A stretch of DNA of 5,157 nucleotides from an uncultured Clostridia bacterium (GCA_947302065.1 CAMYUO010000170.1:1-5157); one strand, 5' to 3'; positions 1 through 5,157 are shown, counted from the first letter of the stretch. Numbers and translations are program-made. Notes: generated by a model not told the origin, from the sequence alone.

Positions 1-2
1 TC

Positions 3-131
3 AGCGGTGAAAATACCTCACCTACCATCTATCTTGATGATTACCATAACGAGATAATCGTCATCGGCAGGGTGCTGGAAATAAGACGTGACTTATCACA
101 GGAGGACGAAAAAAATGAACAAGGTCATTGA
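3..131 (+). CDS. C-terminal fragment, possibly S24/LexA-like protein (5' end missing)
   Basis: An open frame enters from the left edge and ends at TGA 129-131, giving about 42 residues. The middle of the peptide (IIVIGRVLEIRRDL) resembles the last beta strands of S24/LexA-type phage-repressor peptidases, where an I-G-[RK]-V-hydrophobic pattern followed by a basic residue and Leu is common. A polar, charged tail follows (SQEDEKNEQGH). No catalytic Ser or Lys can be checked because the rest of the gene lies outside the window. The frame overlaps the nitroreductase start by 17 nt, so the two may be translationally coupled. The overlap also means the last residues share DNA with the nitroreductase ribosome binding site. 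The family call is tentative; that this is a real gene end is more likely than not, because the other two forward frames close within the first 60 bases. Confidence 0.42.
   Translation, partial: SGENTSPTIYLDDYHNEIIVIGRVLEIRRDLSQEDEKNEQGH
100..105 (+). promoter_or_regulatory. Ribosome binding site of the nitroreductase gene
   Basis: A perfect AGGAGG lies 9 nt upstream of ATG 115. It fixes the start there and rules out the in-frame GTG at 88, which would place the Shine-Dalgarno inside the gene and add nine residues (MTYHRRTKK) that do not belong to the nitroreductase fold. Confidence 0.85.
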
Positions 132-633
132 AGCGATGCTCGAAAGGCGGAGCATCAAAGCCTACAACGACGTTCAGGTCACCGACGAGGAGCTTGAACA
201 GATAATCAGGTGCGGTCTTTATGCACCTAACGGCATGAGCGCACAGGCACCGATATTCATCGCCGTGCGTGACAAGCAGACAAGAGACCTGCTGAGCAAA
301 CTAAATGCAGGTGTTATGGGAACGGACAGTGACCCGTTCTATGGAGCACCCTGCGTCATCTGCGTGCTTGCAGACAAACAAAGGAGCACCGCAGTCGAGG
401 ACGGCAGCCTTGCGATAGGAAATATGTGCCTCGCCGCACATTCGCTGGGACTCGCTTCCTGCTGGATACACAGATGCAGACAGGTCTTTGAATCAGCCGA
501 GGGAAAAGCTCTGCTCGATAAATGGGGTGTTTCGGGCGAGTATGTCGGCGTTGGATTCTGTATCCTCGGTCACGGCACACAGGATAAACAAGCCGCCGAG
601 AGAAAAGTTGGCAGAGTCTACTATGTAGACTAA
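115..633 (+). CDS. Nitroreductase-family flavoprotein (FMN-dependent NAD(P)H oxidoreductase)
   Basis: This 172-residue protein is a typical short clostridial nitroreductase-family member, a cytoplasmic FMN enzyme usually acting as a dimer that passes hydride from NAD(P)H to nitro-compounds, quinones or other acceptors. Visible motifs are the N-terminal FMN-phosphate contact RRSIKAY (residues 11-17), APNGMSAQAP (37-46) in the place of the family's AP-S-xN-xQP block, the helix DGSLAIGNMCLAAHSLGLASCWIH (split over 96-119), and the C-terminal GFCILGH strand (147-153) followed by a basic tail. Length is at the low end of the family but both ends are intact. The start is set by AGGAGG at 100-105. 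It overlaps the end of the upstream gene and lies 45 nt before the lipoprotein gene, with no clear promoter or terminator between. The family is secure. The physiological substrate cannot be read from the sequence. Confidence 0.92.
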   Translation: MNKVIEAMLERRSIKAYNDVQVTDEELEQIIRCGLYAPNGMSAQAPIFIAVRDKQTRDLLSKLNAGVMGTDSDPFYGAPCVICVLADKQRSTAVEDGSLAIGNMCLAAHSLGLASCWIHRCRQVFESAEGKALLDKWGVSGEYVGVGFCILGHGTQDKQAAERKVGRVYYVD

Positions 634-678
634 AAAATAAAAACCAAAAAAATAAGAAAGTAAAATGGGGGACAAAAA

Positions 679-1383
679 ATGAATAAGATCAAAAAAACTC
701 TGGCACTTATAGTGTCTGTTCTCGCTATGGCTGCCGTGTTCGCAGGCTGTTCCGAGTCATCATCAGCTTCCGACGCATCAAGCTCAAAGGCAGACAGCTC
801 GTCAAGCTCATCATCGTCCGAGATAACAGGCGATGCTTCGAGCAATTCGTCAAGTGATCCTTCATCTTCACAGGCGGACAGCTCATCTCAGCCCGATGAT
901 TCTTCTTCCGCAGCGCAGACCGAGCAGACCACCAAAGCGACCGAGCAGACAACATCTGAACCCGGCGAGACCACAAAAACAAGTGAAACACAGCCGCAGC
1001 AGACCGAAAAGACCACAACTACCACAAAATCAGCAATCAAGACCAGCGTTACAAAGGCTGAGCTCAAAGCTGCATCAGAGGCAGCCGTAAAGGAATCTCA
1101 CGCAATGGCAAAACAAAGCGGTTTTACGATAGAAGACGAGGGTGAGGTCATCAATACCGATACCGAGTACGGCTATTGGGTCTATTACCATATCGACAAG
1201 AACCACGACGGACTGGCAACTGATTTTGTCGGCATATGGAAAGCACAGATAAACAAAAAAGGCGAGCTGGAAGTAAAGCTGTATACACCGATGCCGGGCG
1301 AGGATAAGAACAAGCTGGAAAGCTTTACTGTAGACTTTGATAAAGCAAACGGTCTTGCCCTTATCAAAACTACCGGAAAATAA
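679..1383 (+). CDS. Putative lipoprotein with Ser/Thr-rich linker and small C-terminal domain
   Basis: A 234-residue exported protein. A lipoprotein signal peptide (basic MNKIKK, hydrophobic stretch 8-22) ends in the lipobox F-A-G-C with Cys24 as the likely lipidated residue; Phe at the -3 position is slightly off consensus. Residues 25-77 are a Ser/Asp/Ala-rich segment including eight Ser in a row (40-47). Residues 81-125 are a Thr/Glu/Gln/Lys-rich linker. The folded part is about 126-234: a helix starting KAELKAASEAAVKE, then Tyr/Trp-rich strands (YGYWVYYHI) and a DKNHDGLATD loop (173-182) that fits the D-x-N-x-D-G-x3-D calcium-loop pattern. ATG 679 follows GGGGGA (667-672) at 6 nt. The next gene, 29 nt downstream, has the same overall design and shares the linker phrase TTSEP-x-ETTK. 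I recognise no named family for the C-terminal domain. A surface or cell-wall-spanning role is inferred from architecture only. Confidence 0.85.
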   Translation: MNKIKKTLALIVSVLAMAAVFAGCSESSSASDASSSKADSSSSSSSSEITGDASSNSSSDPSSSQADSSSQPDDSSSAAQTEQTTKATEQTTSEPGETTKTSETQPQQTEKTTTTTKSAIKTSVTKAELKAASEAAVKESHAMAKQSGFTIEDEGEVINTDTEYGYWVYYHIDKNHDGLATDFVGIWKAQINKKGELEVKLYTPMPGEDKNKLESFTVDFDKANGLALIKTTGK

Positions 1384-1397
1384 ATATATAACTATTT

Positions 1398-1404
1398 TAA
1401 GGAG
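1398..1404 (+). promoter_or_regulatory. Ribosome binding site of the Thr-rich membrane protein gene
   Basis: TAAGGAG lies 8 nt upstream of ATG 1413. It decides for that start and against the GTG at 1404, which overlaps the Shine-Dalgarno itself. Confidence 0.8.
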
Positions 1405-1412
1405 TGTGTTCA

Positions 1413-2099
1413 ATGAAGAAATCAGAAGTCCTTATCACTGCGGTGATCATACTTATCGCATCTGCACTTGCAATAGGTGCTATATTCCTGTTTACCAAGG
1501 AAGACAAAGACGATTCCTCGTCAAAAAAGGACAAGTCCAGCTCTGTGAGCCAGACCGACAGCTCAAGCGAGGCTGAGACCACGACCACGACTATGACCGA
1601 GGAAACGACAGAGGAAACAACTTCTGAGCCTGAGGAAACAACAAAGGAAACCGAGGCTACCAAGGAAACTACTGCGACCAAGAAGACCACCAAGAAAGAG
1701 ACCACCAAGGCAACCACAACACAGGCTGCCACTACAACGAAGCAGCGGACTACAACAACTACTACCACCAGAGCAACTACCAGGAGAACTACTACCGCAT
1801 CTTCCAAGCAGACAACTAAAGCTACTACAAAGAGACCGCCAACATCAGGCGAACTGCATCAGGCAGCACTCAGCGCAGCAAATGCAGCAAGAAACTATGG
1901 TATCTCCAAGGGCTGGTACACCACTAACCCTGTCGGCTCAGGCGCAAGCGTAAGCATAACATTCTCCACCGACTACTATAGCCCGACAGGCGGTTCAAAG
2001 ACCCTGACCGTAACATTCACCGCAAGCGGTGCAACATATGACAGCATCACCGTAAGCGCAAGCCCTGCAAATTATATGTCCACACTTGGCAGCATCTAA
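1413..2099 (+). CDS. Membrane-anchored Thr-rich surface protein of unknown function
   Basis: A 228-residue protein with one N-terminal transmembrane segment (about 6-27) after MKKSE. It has no lipobox Cys and no clear signal-peptidase I site, so it is probably an uncleaved anchor with the bulk outside the cell. Residues 34-55 are Ser/Lys/Asp-rich. Residues 56-139 form an extreme linker in which 43 of 84 residues are Thr, including seven in a row at 113-119. The linker is acidic (Glu-rich) in its first third and strongly basic (Lys/Arg) afterwards. After RPPTSG (141-146) comes a compact domain: a short Ala-rich helix (ELHQAALSAANAARNYG) and Thr/Ser-rich beta strands (SVSITF, KTLTVTF, DSITVSAS) ending at Ile228. 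The architecture parallels the preceding lipoprotein, suggesting a pair. The gene ends 12 nt before a strong terminator, marking the end of the transcription unit. No named family is recognised; Thr glycosylation and a wall-spacer role are inference. Confidence 0.85.
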   Translation: MKKSEVLITAVIILIASALAIGAIFLFTKEDKDDSSSKKDKSSSVSQTDSSSEAETTTTTMTEETTEETTSEPEETTKETEATKETTATKKTTKKETTKATTTQAATTTKQRTTTTTTTRATTRRTTTASSKQTTKATTKRPPTSGELHQAALSAANAARNYGISKGWYTTNPVGSGASVSITFSTDYYSPTGGSKTLTVTFTASGATYDSITVSASPANYMSTLGSI

Positions 2100-2111
2100 A
2101 CCATAAAAACC

Positions 2112-2146
2112 AAACTACCCGAGGATAAAATCTTCGGGTAGTTTTT
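2112..2146 (+). terminator. Intrinsic terminator after the Thr-rich protein gene
   Basis: A 14-bp stem (left arm 2112-2125, right arm 2131-2144) with one G-U pair and a TAAAA loop closes into a run of five T (2142-2146). It sits 12 nt past the stop codon at 2097-2099 and should end the transcript carrying the nitroreductase and the two exported proteins. Confidence 0.9.
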
Positions 2147-2328
2147 CATTTCAACAGCTAACAAACTTGCAGCGCTTTTTCTCGGGGGCTTTCCGGTCAG
2201 CCCCATTCGGATACAAACACTTATAATTTGCACAAATATCAGATAATTATCGACGCAGTATGCGTGCTACACAATTGGAAAGACCTCTTGAAAGTGTCTT
2301 TCTTCAAATCTTACTCTGAGCCTTAGTC
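2147..2328. other. Gene-free intergenic stretch with weak hairpins
   Basis: I see no coding frame with a ribosome binding site here on either strand. Three modest inverted repeats are present: GGGGCT/AGCCCC (2185-2190 with 2199-2204), ACGCA/TGCGT (2253-2257 with 2261-2265) and GAAAGAC/GTCTTTC (2278-2284 with 2296-2302). The 11-mer CTTTCTTCAAA at 2298-2308 recurs at 2506-2516 in the downstream hairpin array, and CTCGGGGG at 2181-2188 recurs at 2439-2446. This may be a decayed relative of that array or a small RNA locus. Neither can be shown, and no convincing promoter was found. Confidence 0.4.
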
Positions 2329-2370
2329 AAAAACAGGCATATGGGTCTTCGTACCCATATGCCTGTTTTT
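2329..2370. terminator. Bidirectional intrinsic terminator (perfect 18-bp stem)
   Basis: The left arm 2329-2346 and right arm 2353-2370 are exact reverse complements with a 6-nt loop CTTCGT. Each strand ends the stem in five T, so it can terminate transcription from either side. On the minus strand it would end the tex transcript after the hairpin array. On the plus strand it would stop anything coming from the 2147-2328 gap. Confidence 0.85.
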
Positions 2371-2388
2371 CATTAAAAGTTTTAGGGG

Positions 2389-2530
2389 TTGGGGGATAAG
2401 CGACCTGCAGTCGCTTGCGAGGATACCCAACGGGTATCCTCGGGGGAGTGACAGAGTAACCGTTACCACGGTTACTCCCGAGAGAACGGCAGCGCCGTTC
2501 TCGTCCTTTCTTCAAAAGGGTCCTCCCCAA
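2389..2530. repeat. Five-hairpin palindromic array bounded by TTGGGG/CCCCAA
   Basis: Five inverted repeats follow one another with 1 to 11 nt between them. H1 is 2398-2416 (7-bp AAGCGAC stem, 5-nt loop). H2 is 2418-2442 (11-bp CGAGGATACCC stem, 3-nt loop). H3 is 2454-2476 (10-bp GAGTAACCGT stem, 4-nt loop). H4 is 2482-2502 (9-bp GAGAACGGC stem, 3-nt loop). H5 is 2505-2519 (weak 5-bp CCTTT stem). In H2, H3 and H4 the stem base is GAG paired with CTC, while the upper stem differs each time. The whole is enclosed by TTGGGG (2389-2394) and its complement CCCCAA (2525-2530). It begins 8 nt beyond the tex stop codon and would be transcribed as the tex 3' UTR. It resembles dispersed intergenic palindromic elements of clostridial genomes, but I cannot name the family. 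The minus-strand open frame across it is palindrome-derived and not credible as a gene. Confidence 0.75.
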
Positions 2531-2538
2531 TTATGCCG

Positions 2539-4659
2539 TTATTTAGGTTGCTTCATTGTCAGCGAGATGCGTTTGCGTTTGAGATCAACGCCCAGCACCC
2601 AGACCTTGACAACATCACCGACCTTGACAACTTCAAGCGGATGCTTGATAAACTTGTTGCACATCTGCGAGATATGAACAAGCCCGTCCTCGTGAACACC
2701 AATGTCCACAAATGCGCCAAAATCAATAACATTGCGCACCGTGCCCATAAGCTCCATTCCCTCTTTGAGATCTGAAAGCTCCATGATGTCACCGCTGCGC
2801 ATAAGCGGCGGCGGCAGCTCGTCACGAGGGTCACGACCCGGCTTTTCAAGCTCCTTTACAATGTCTTCCAGCGTCGGTATGCCAACACCGATGTCCTGCG
2901 CCAGCTTGCTGATGCCTACGCTCTTGACCTTTTTGTCGATAAGCTCCTTGTCACCCATGTCCGCAACGGTAAATCCGCATTCGCTGATAAGCGCCTTAGC
3001 CGCAGCGTAAGACTCAGGGTGAACGCCCGTGTTGTCCAATGGGTCTTTCGCACCCGGAACACGCAGGAATCCTGCGCACTGCTCAAATGCCTTCGCACCC
3101 AGCTTCGCAACTTTCATAAGCTGCTTTCTGTCCGTGAATGCGCCGTTTTCCTCACGGTATGCCACAATGTTCTTCGCCACCGTGCTGTTTATGCCCGAAA
3201 TGTACGATAACAGCGAGTACGACGCAGTGTTGAGGTCAACTCCGACAGAGTTTACGCAGTCCTCAACAACACCTCTCAGAGCCTCGTCCATGCGGGCCTG
3301 GGGCATGTCATGCTGATACTGTCCCACACCGATAGCCTTAGGGTCTATCTTTACAAGCTCTGCCAGCGGATCCTGCATTCTCCTTGCAATAGATACCGCC
3401 GAACGCAGCGAAACATCATAATCGGGGAACTCCTCTGCCGCCAGCTTGGAAGCCGAGTAAACAGACGCTCCTGCCTCTGATACTACCATGTATGATACCT
3501 TCTGCGGTATCTCCTTTATAAGCTCCGCCACGAACTGCTCGGATTCTCTCGATGCCGTGCCGTTTCCAATTGCGATAGTAGTGACCTTTGAGCGCTCTAT
3601 CATCTTCGAGATTATGCGCTTTGCCTTTTCCGTCTCTTTTCTCGGCGGCGTAAGGTAAACTATGCTCGTGTCGAGCACCTTTCCCGTCTCGTCAACGACC
3701 GCTATCTTGCAGCCGTGAGCGTATCCGGGGTCAAGTCCCAGCGTCACCGTGCCCTTAACAGGCGGCGCCATGAGCAGCTGCCTCAGGTTTGACGAAAATA
3801 CCTTGATAGCGCCCTCCTGCGCCTTCTGTGAAAGCTCCGAGCGTATCTCACGCTCGATAGACGGATATATCAGCCTCTTGTAGCTGTCCACACAAGCCGC
3901 CTCGACCAGCTTTCCGCAGGCGGATTCGTTCTTGACATATCGTGACGTAACAGCCCTCTCGCCCGCACCCTCGGGAACGTCTACTCCGACCTTGAGCGCT
4001 CCCTCTTTTTCACCTCTGTCCAGCGCAAGTATGCGGTGCCCTGCGACCTTTGAGATGCCCTCTGAAAACTCAAAATAATTCTGATATACCGCATCAGCCT
4101 CATCGCCCGATGCAGCCGACGTTATCTTTCCTATCTGCGCAAACAAAGTGCGCAGGTACTTTCTCAGCTCCGCAGAATCCGAAATGTCCTCTGCGATTAT
4201 GTCCATCGCACCCTGCAAAGCCTCCTCGGTGCTTGCAACGCCCTTTTCCTCGCTGATGTACTTTTCAGCCTCAGCATTCGGGTCGCCGCTTCCCTGCTCC
4301 AGCACAAAAGCTGCCAGCTCCTCAAGACCTTTTTCACGGGCAATGCTCGCCCTTGTCTTTCTCTTTGGCTTGAACGGGCGGTATATGTCCTCCACCTCAA
4401 CAAGCGTCATCGCATCATTTATAGCCTTTTCAAGCTCGTCTGTCATCTTCTCCTGCTCCGTTATCGACGAGCGTACCTCCTGCTTGCGCTTTTCAAGATT
4501 GCGCAGATAGGTCAGCCTGTCAAACAGCTCACGCAGTATCTGGTCGTCCAGCGAGCCTGTAACTTCCTTGCGGTATCTGGCAATAAAAGGAATAGTCTTG
4601 TCATCATCTATGAGCGCAACAGTGTTGTCCACCTGTTCCAGTGTTGCGTTGATATCCAT
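2539..4659 (-). CDS. tex: Tex/YhgF family S1 RNA-binding transcription accessory protein
   Basis: A 706-residue cytoplasmic nucleic-acid-binding protein, full length for the family. Domains in order are: the Tex N-terminal helical region with the hallmark TIPFIARYRKEVTGSLDD (22-39) and an IYRPFKPKRKTRA-type block (about 92-104); a YqgF/RNase H-like domain starting GLDPGYAHGCKIAVVD (308-323) and including AIGNGTASRESE (363-374) and SEAGASVYSAS (394-404); the conserved DPLAELVKIDPKAIGVGQYQHD (430-451); helix-hairpin-helix repeats beginning LLSYISGINSTVAKNIV (about 483-499); and a C-terminal S1 domain (about 632-703) with GTVRNVIDFGAFVDIG and DGLVHIS. Tex proteins are bacterial relatives of eukaryotic Spt6 and associate with transcription. 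The start is ATG 4659 (MDINATLEQV), with GGAG 7 nt upstream; upstream in-frame starts lie in the promoter or too close to that site. The gene is monocistronic here, divergent from the SecD gene, and ends just before the hairpin array. Confidence 0.97.
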   Translation of the reverse strand: MDINATLEQVDNTVALIDDDKTIPFIARYRKEVTGSLDDQILRELFDRLTYLRNLEKRKQEVRSSITEQEKMTDELEKAINDAMTLVEVEDIYRPFKPKRKTRASIAREKGLEELAAFVLEQGSGDPNAEAEKYISEEKGVASTEEALQGAMDIIAEDISDSAELRKYLRTLFAQIGKITSAASGDEADAVYQNYFEFSEGISKVAGHRILALDRGEKEGALKVGVDVPEGAGERAVTSRYVKNESACGKLVEAACVDSYKRLIYPSIEREIRSELSQKAQEGAIKVFSSNLRQLLMAPPVKGTVTLGLDPGYAHGCKIAVVDETGKVLDTSIVYLTPPRKETEKAKRIISKMIERSKVTTIAIGNGTASRESEQFVAELIKEIPQKVSYMVVSEAGASVYSASKLAAEEFPDYDVSLRSAVSIARRMQDPLAELVKIDPKAIGVGQYQHDMPQARMDEALRGVVEDCVNSVGVDLNTASYSLLSYISGINSTVAKNIVAYREENGAFTDRKQLMKVAKLGAKAFEQCAGFLRVPGAKDPLDNTGVHPESYAAAKALISECGFTVADMGDKELIDKKVKSVGISKLAQDIGVGIPTLEDIVKELEKPGRDPRDELPPPLMRSGDIMELSDLKEGMELMGTVRNVIDFGAFVDIGVHEDGLVHISQMCNKFIKHPLEVVKVGDVVKVWVLGVDLKRKRISLTMKQPK

Positions 4660-4666
4660 TTTCATT

Positions 4667-4670
4667 CTCC
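4667..4670 (-). promoter_or_regulatory. Ribosome binding site deciding the tex start
   Basis: On the minus strand GGAG lies 7 nt before ATG 4659. The other nearby ATG (4665) would be only 1 nt from it, and the more distant in-frame ATG at 4728 lies upstream of the -35 box, so neither is a likely start. Confidence 0.75.
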
Positions 4671-4692
4671 GTTTCGTGTGATTTGTATGATA

Positions 4693-4721
4693 AGTATACC
4701 ACATTTTCGCCCAAAAGTCAA
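4693..4721 (-). promoter_or_regulatory. Sigma-A promoter of tex
   Basis: On the minus strand, -35 TTGACT (4716-4721) and -10 TATACT (4693-4698) are separated by 17 nt. Transcription would begin near 4686, giving a leader of about 26 nt before ATG 4659. Confidence 0.85.
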
Positions 4722-4780
4722 AACGCAATGCTCAAAACTGCACAAAATGCCCGATAAATCAAAGAAATATGCGCAAAGAC

Positions 4781-4809
4781 TTGACTTTTTATGAAAAAAG
4801 TAATATAAT
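4781..4809 (+). promoter_or_regulatory. Sigma-A promoter of the SecD gene
   Basis: -35 TTGACT (4781-4786) and a perfect -10 TATAAT (4804-4809) are 17 nt apart, in an AT-rich setting. Transcription would start near 4816, leaving a leader of about 80 nt before GTG 4899. The leader has a 6-bp inverted repeat ATGTAT/ATACAT (4820-4825 with 4850-4855), too weak to call a regulatory structure. Confidence 0.88.
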
Positions 4810-4898
4810 TTAAAAGTGAATGTATCTAAATAATTGTAATATTTTTGGAATACATAAGATTATGGCGACATAACAGATTCTTATTAGGAGGATTCAAG

Positions 4899-5157
4899 GT
4901 GAAAAAAGCTAAAAAACCTGTGTTTTTCATAGTGTTTTTCTGCATACTGGCGTTTGCCTACGTGACATTCTTCGGTGTGCATACCTACTATGGTGACACT
5001 AAACACGTCTATATAAAAGGTGCAAGCGAGATACGCTGGGGTATCGACATCAAGGGCTGGGCAGACCAGTTGAGCGACGCGCTCGCAAGCGCATTTGAGA
5101 ACGGCGAGAACATGGCCAAAGCCTACCGCGACACCGTTACGAGCATCCTGCAACAGA
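4899..5157 (+). CDS. secD: SecD N-terminus joined in frame to a tape-measure-like segment (3' end missing)
   Basis: A GTG start lies 7 nt after a perfect AGGAGG (4886-4891); 86 complete codons run to the right edge. Residues 1-53 look like the start of a clostridial SecD, the integral membrane subunit of the SecDF complex that uses proton motive force to help release exported proteins. They comprise a basic KKAKK start, one transmembrane helix (about 8-27), and the periplasm-side entry ASEIRWGIDIKG. SecD normally continues with a second Gly and a hydrophobic strand (the DxxGG motif). Here residue 54 is Trp and residues 54-86 read as a polar amphipathic helix (WADQLSDALASAFENGENMAKAYRDT and onward), typical of phage tail tape-measure proteins. 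GC rises from about 43% (4899-5057) to 59% (5058-5157). The first 53 codons are confidently SecD; the remainder probably comes from a different gene, most simply by misassembly at a contig end. The symbol applies only to the first part. Confidence 0.72.
   Translation, partial: MKKAKKPVFFIVFFCILAFAYVTFFGVHTYYGDTKHVYIKGASEIRWGIDIKGWADQLSDALASAFENGENMAKAYRDTVTSILQQ

Noticed and set aside
665..682. Tiny frame ATG GGG GAC AAA AAA TGA overlapping the lipoprotein start
   Set aside because: Its ATG has no Shine-Dalgarno of its own, and the overlap arises from the GGGGGA ribosome binding site followed by an A run.
1397..1807. Long minus-strand open frame opposite the Thr-rich gene, encoding a Val-rich peptide
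   Set aside because: It is the mirror of ACN threonine codons, which read as valine-like codons on the other strand. It has no ribosome binding site, and the plus-strand gene has a start, anchor and terminator.
2327..2530. Minus-strand 67-residue open frame across the hairpin array
   Set aside because: It is made almost wholly of palindromes and the terminator stem, ends in that stem, and has no protein-like composition or good start signal.
2389..2530. CRISPR array
   Set aside because: The palindromic units differ in sequence, are not direct repeats of constant length, and have no unique spacers of regular size.
4148..4510. Plus-strand open frame of 120 residues inside tex
   Set aside because: It is antisense to the well-conserved Tex N-terminal region and gives a Ser-rich shadow translation without a start signal.
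4660..4728. N-terminal extension of Tex to ATG 4728
   Set aside because: The extension spans the -35 and -10 boxes and encodes residues unlike the Tex N-terminus; the ribosome binding site supports ATG 4659.
4899..5157. Prophage integration into secD
   Set aside because: No integrase, attachment-site duplication or phage regulatory region is visible, and tape-measure genes are not normally at a prophage edge; a chimeric contig end is simpler.

Overview
The window looks like a chromosomal segment from a gut Firmicute of the class Clostridia, most like Ruminococcus/Oscillospiraceae. This rests on gene content and style: AGGAGG-type ribosome binding sites, consensus sigma-A promoters, Ser/Thr-rich linkers in surface proteins, and a Tex and a SecD N-terminus of clostridial type. 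The genus is an inference; no rRNA or other taxonomic marker is present.

Layout. Positions 3-131 (+) hold the C-terminal tail of a gene cut by the left edge, possibly an S24/LexA-like protein. It overlaps the start of a small nitroreductase-family flavoprotein (115-633, +). Two exported proteins of like design follow on the same strand: a lipoprotein with a Ser-rich then Thr-rich linker and a small C-terminal domain (679-1383), and a membrane-anchored protein with a very Thr-rich linker and another small C-terminal domain (1413-2099). The gaps between these genes are short and show no obvious promoter, and a strong intrinsic terminator follows at 2112-2146, so they are probably co-transcribed.

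Positions 2147-2538 carry no gene. This stretch contains a perfect 18-bp hairpin that can terminate both strands (2329-2370). It also contains a compact array of five consecutive hairpins (2389-2530), three of which share a GAG/CTC clamp at the stem base but have different upper stems. The array lies just past the stop codon of tex (2539-4659, - strand), a full-length S1-domain Tex/YhgF transcription accessory protein.

Tex and the next gene are divergently transcribed from two near-perfect sigma-A promoters (4693-4721 on -, 4781-4809 on +). The rightmost gene starts at GTG 4899 and begins as an ordinary clostridial SecD (protein-export membrane subunit). Exactly where SecD should continue with its conserved Gly-Gly motif, the frame runs into about 33 residues that resemble a phage tail tape-measure protein, and local GC rises from about 43% to 59%. 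This is the most anomalous point in the window. An assembly chimera at the contig end is the likeliest explanation; a real insertion or fusion is less likely.
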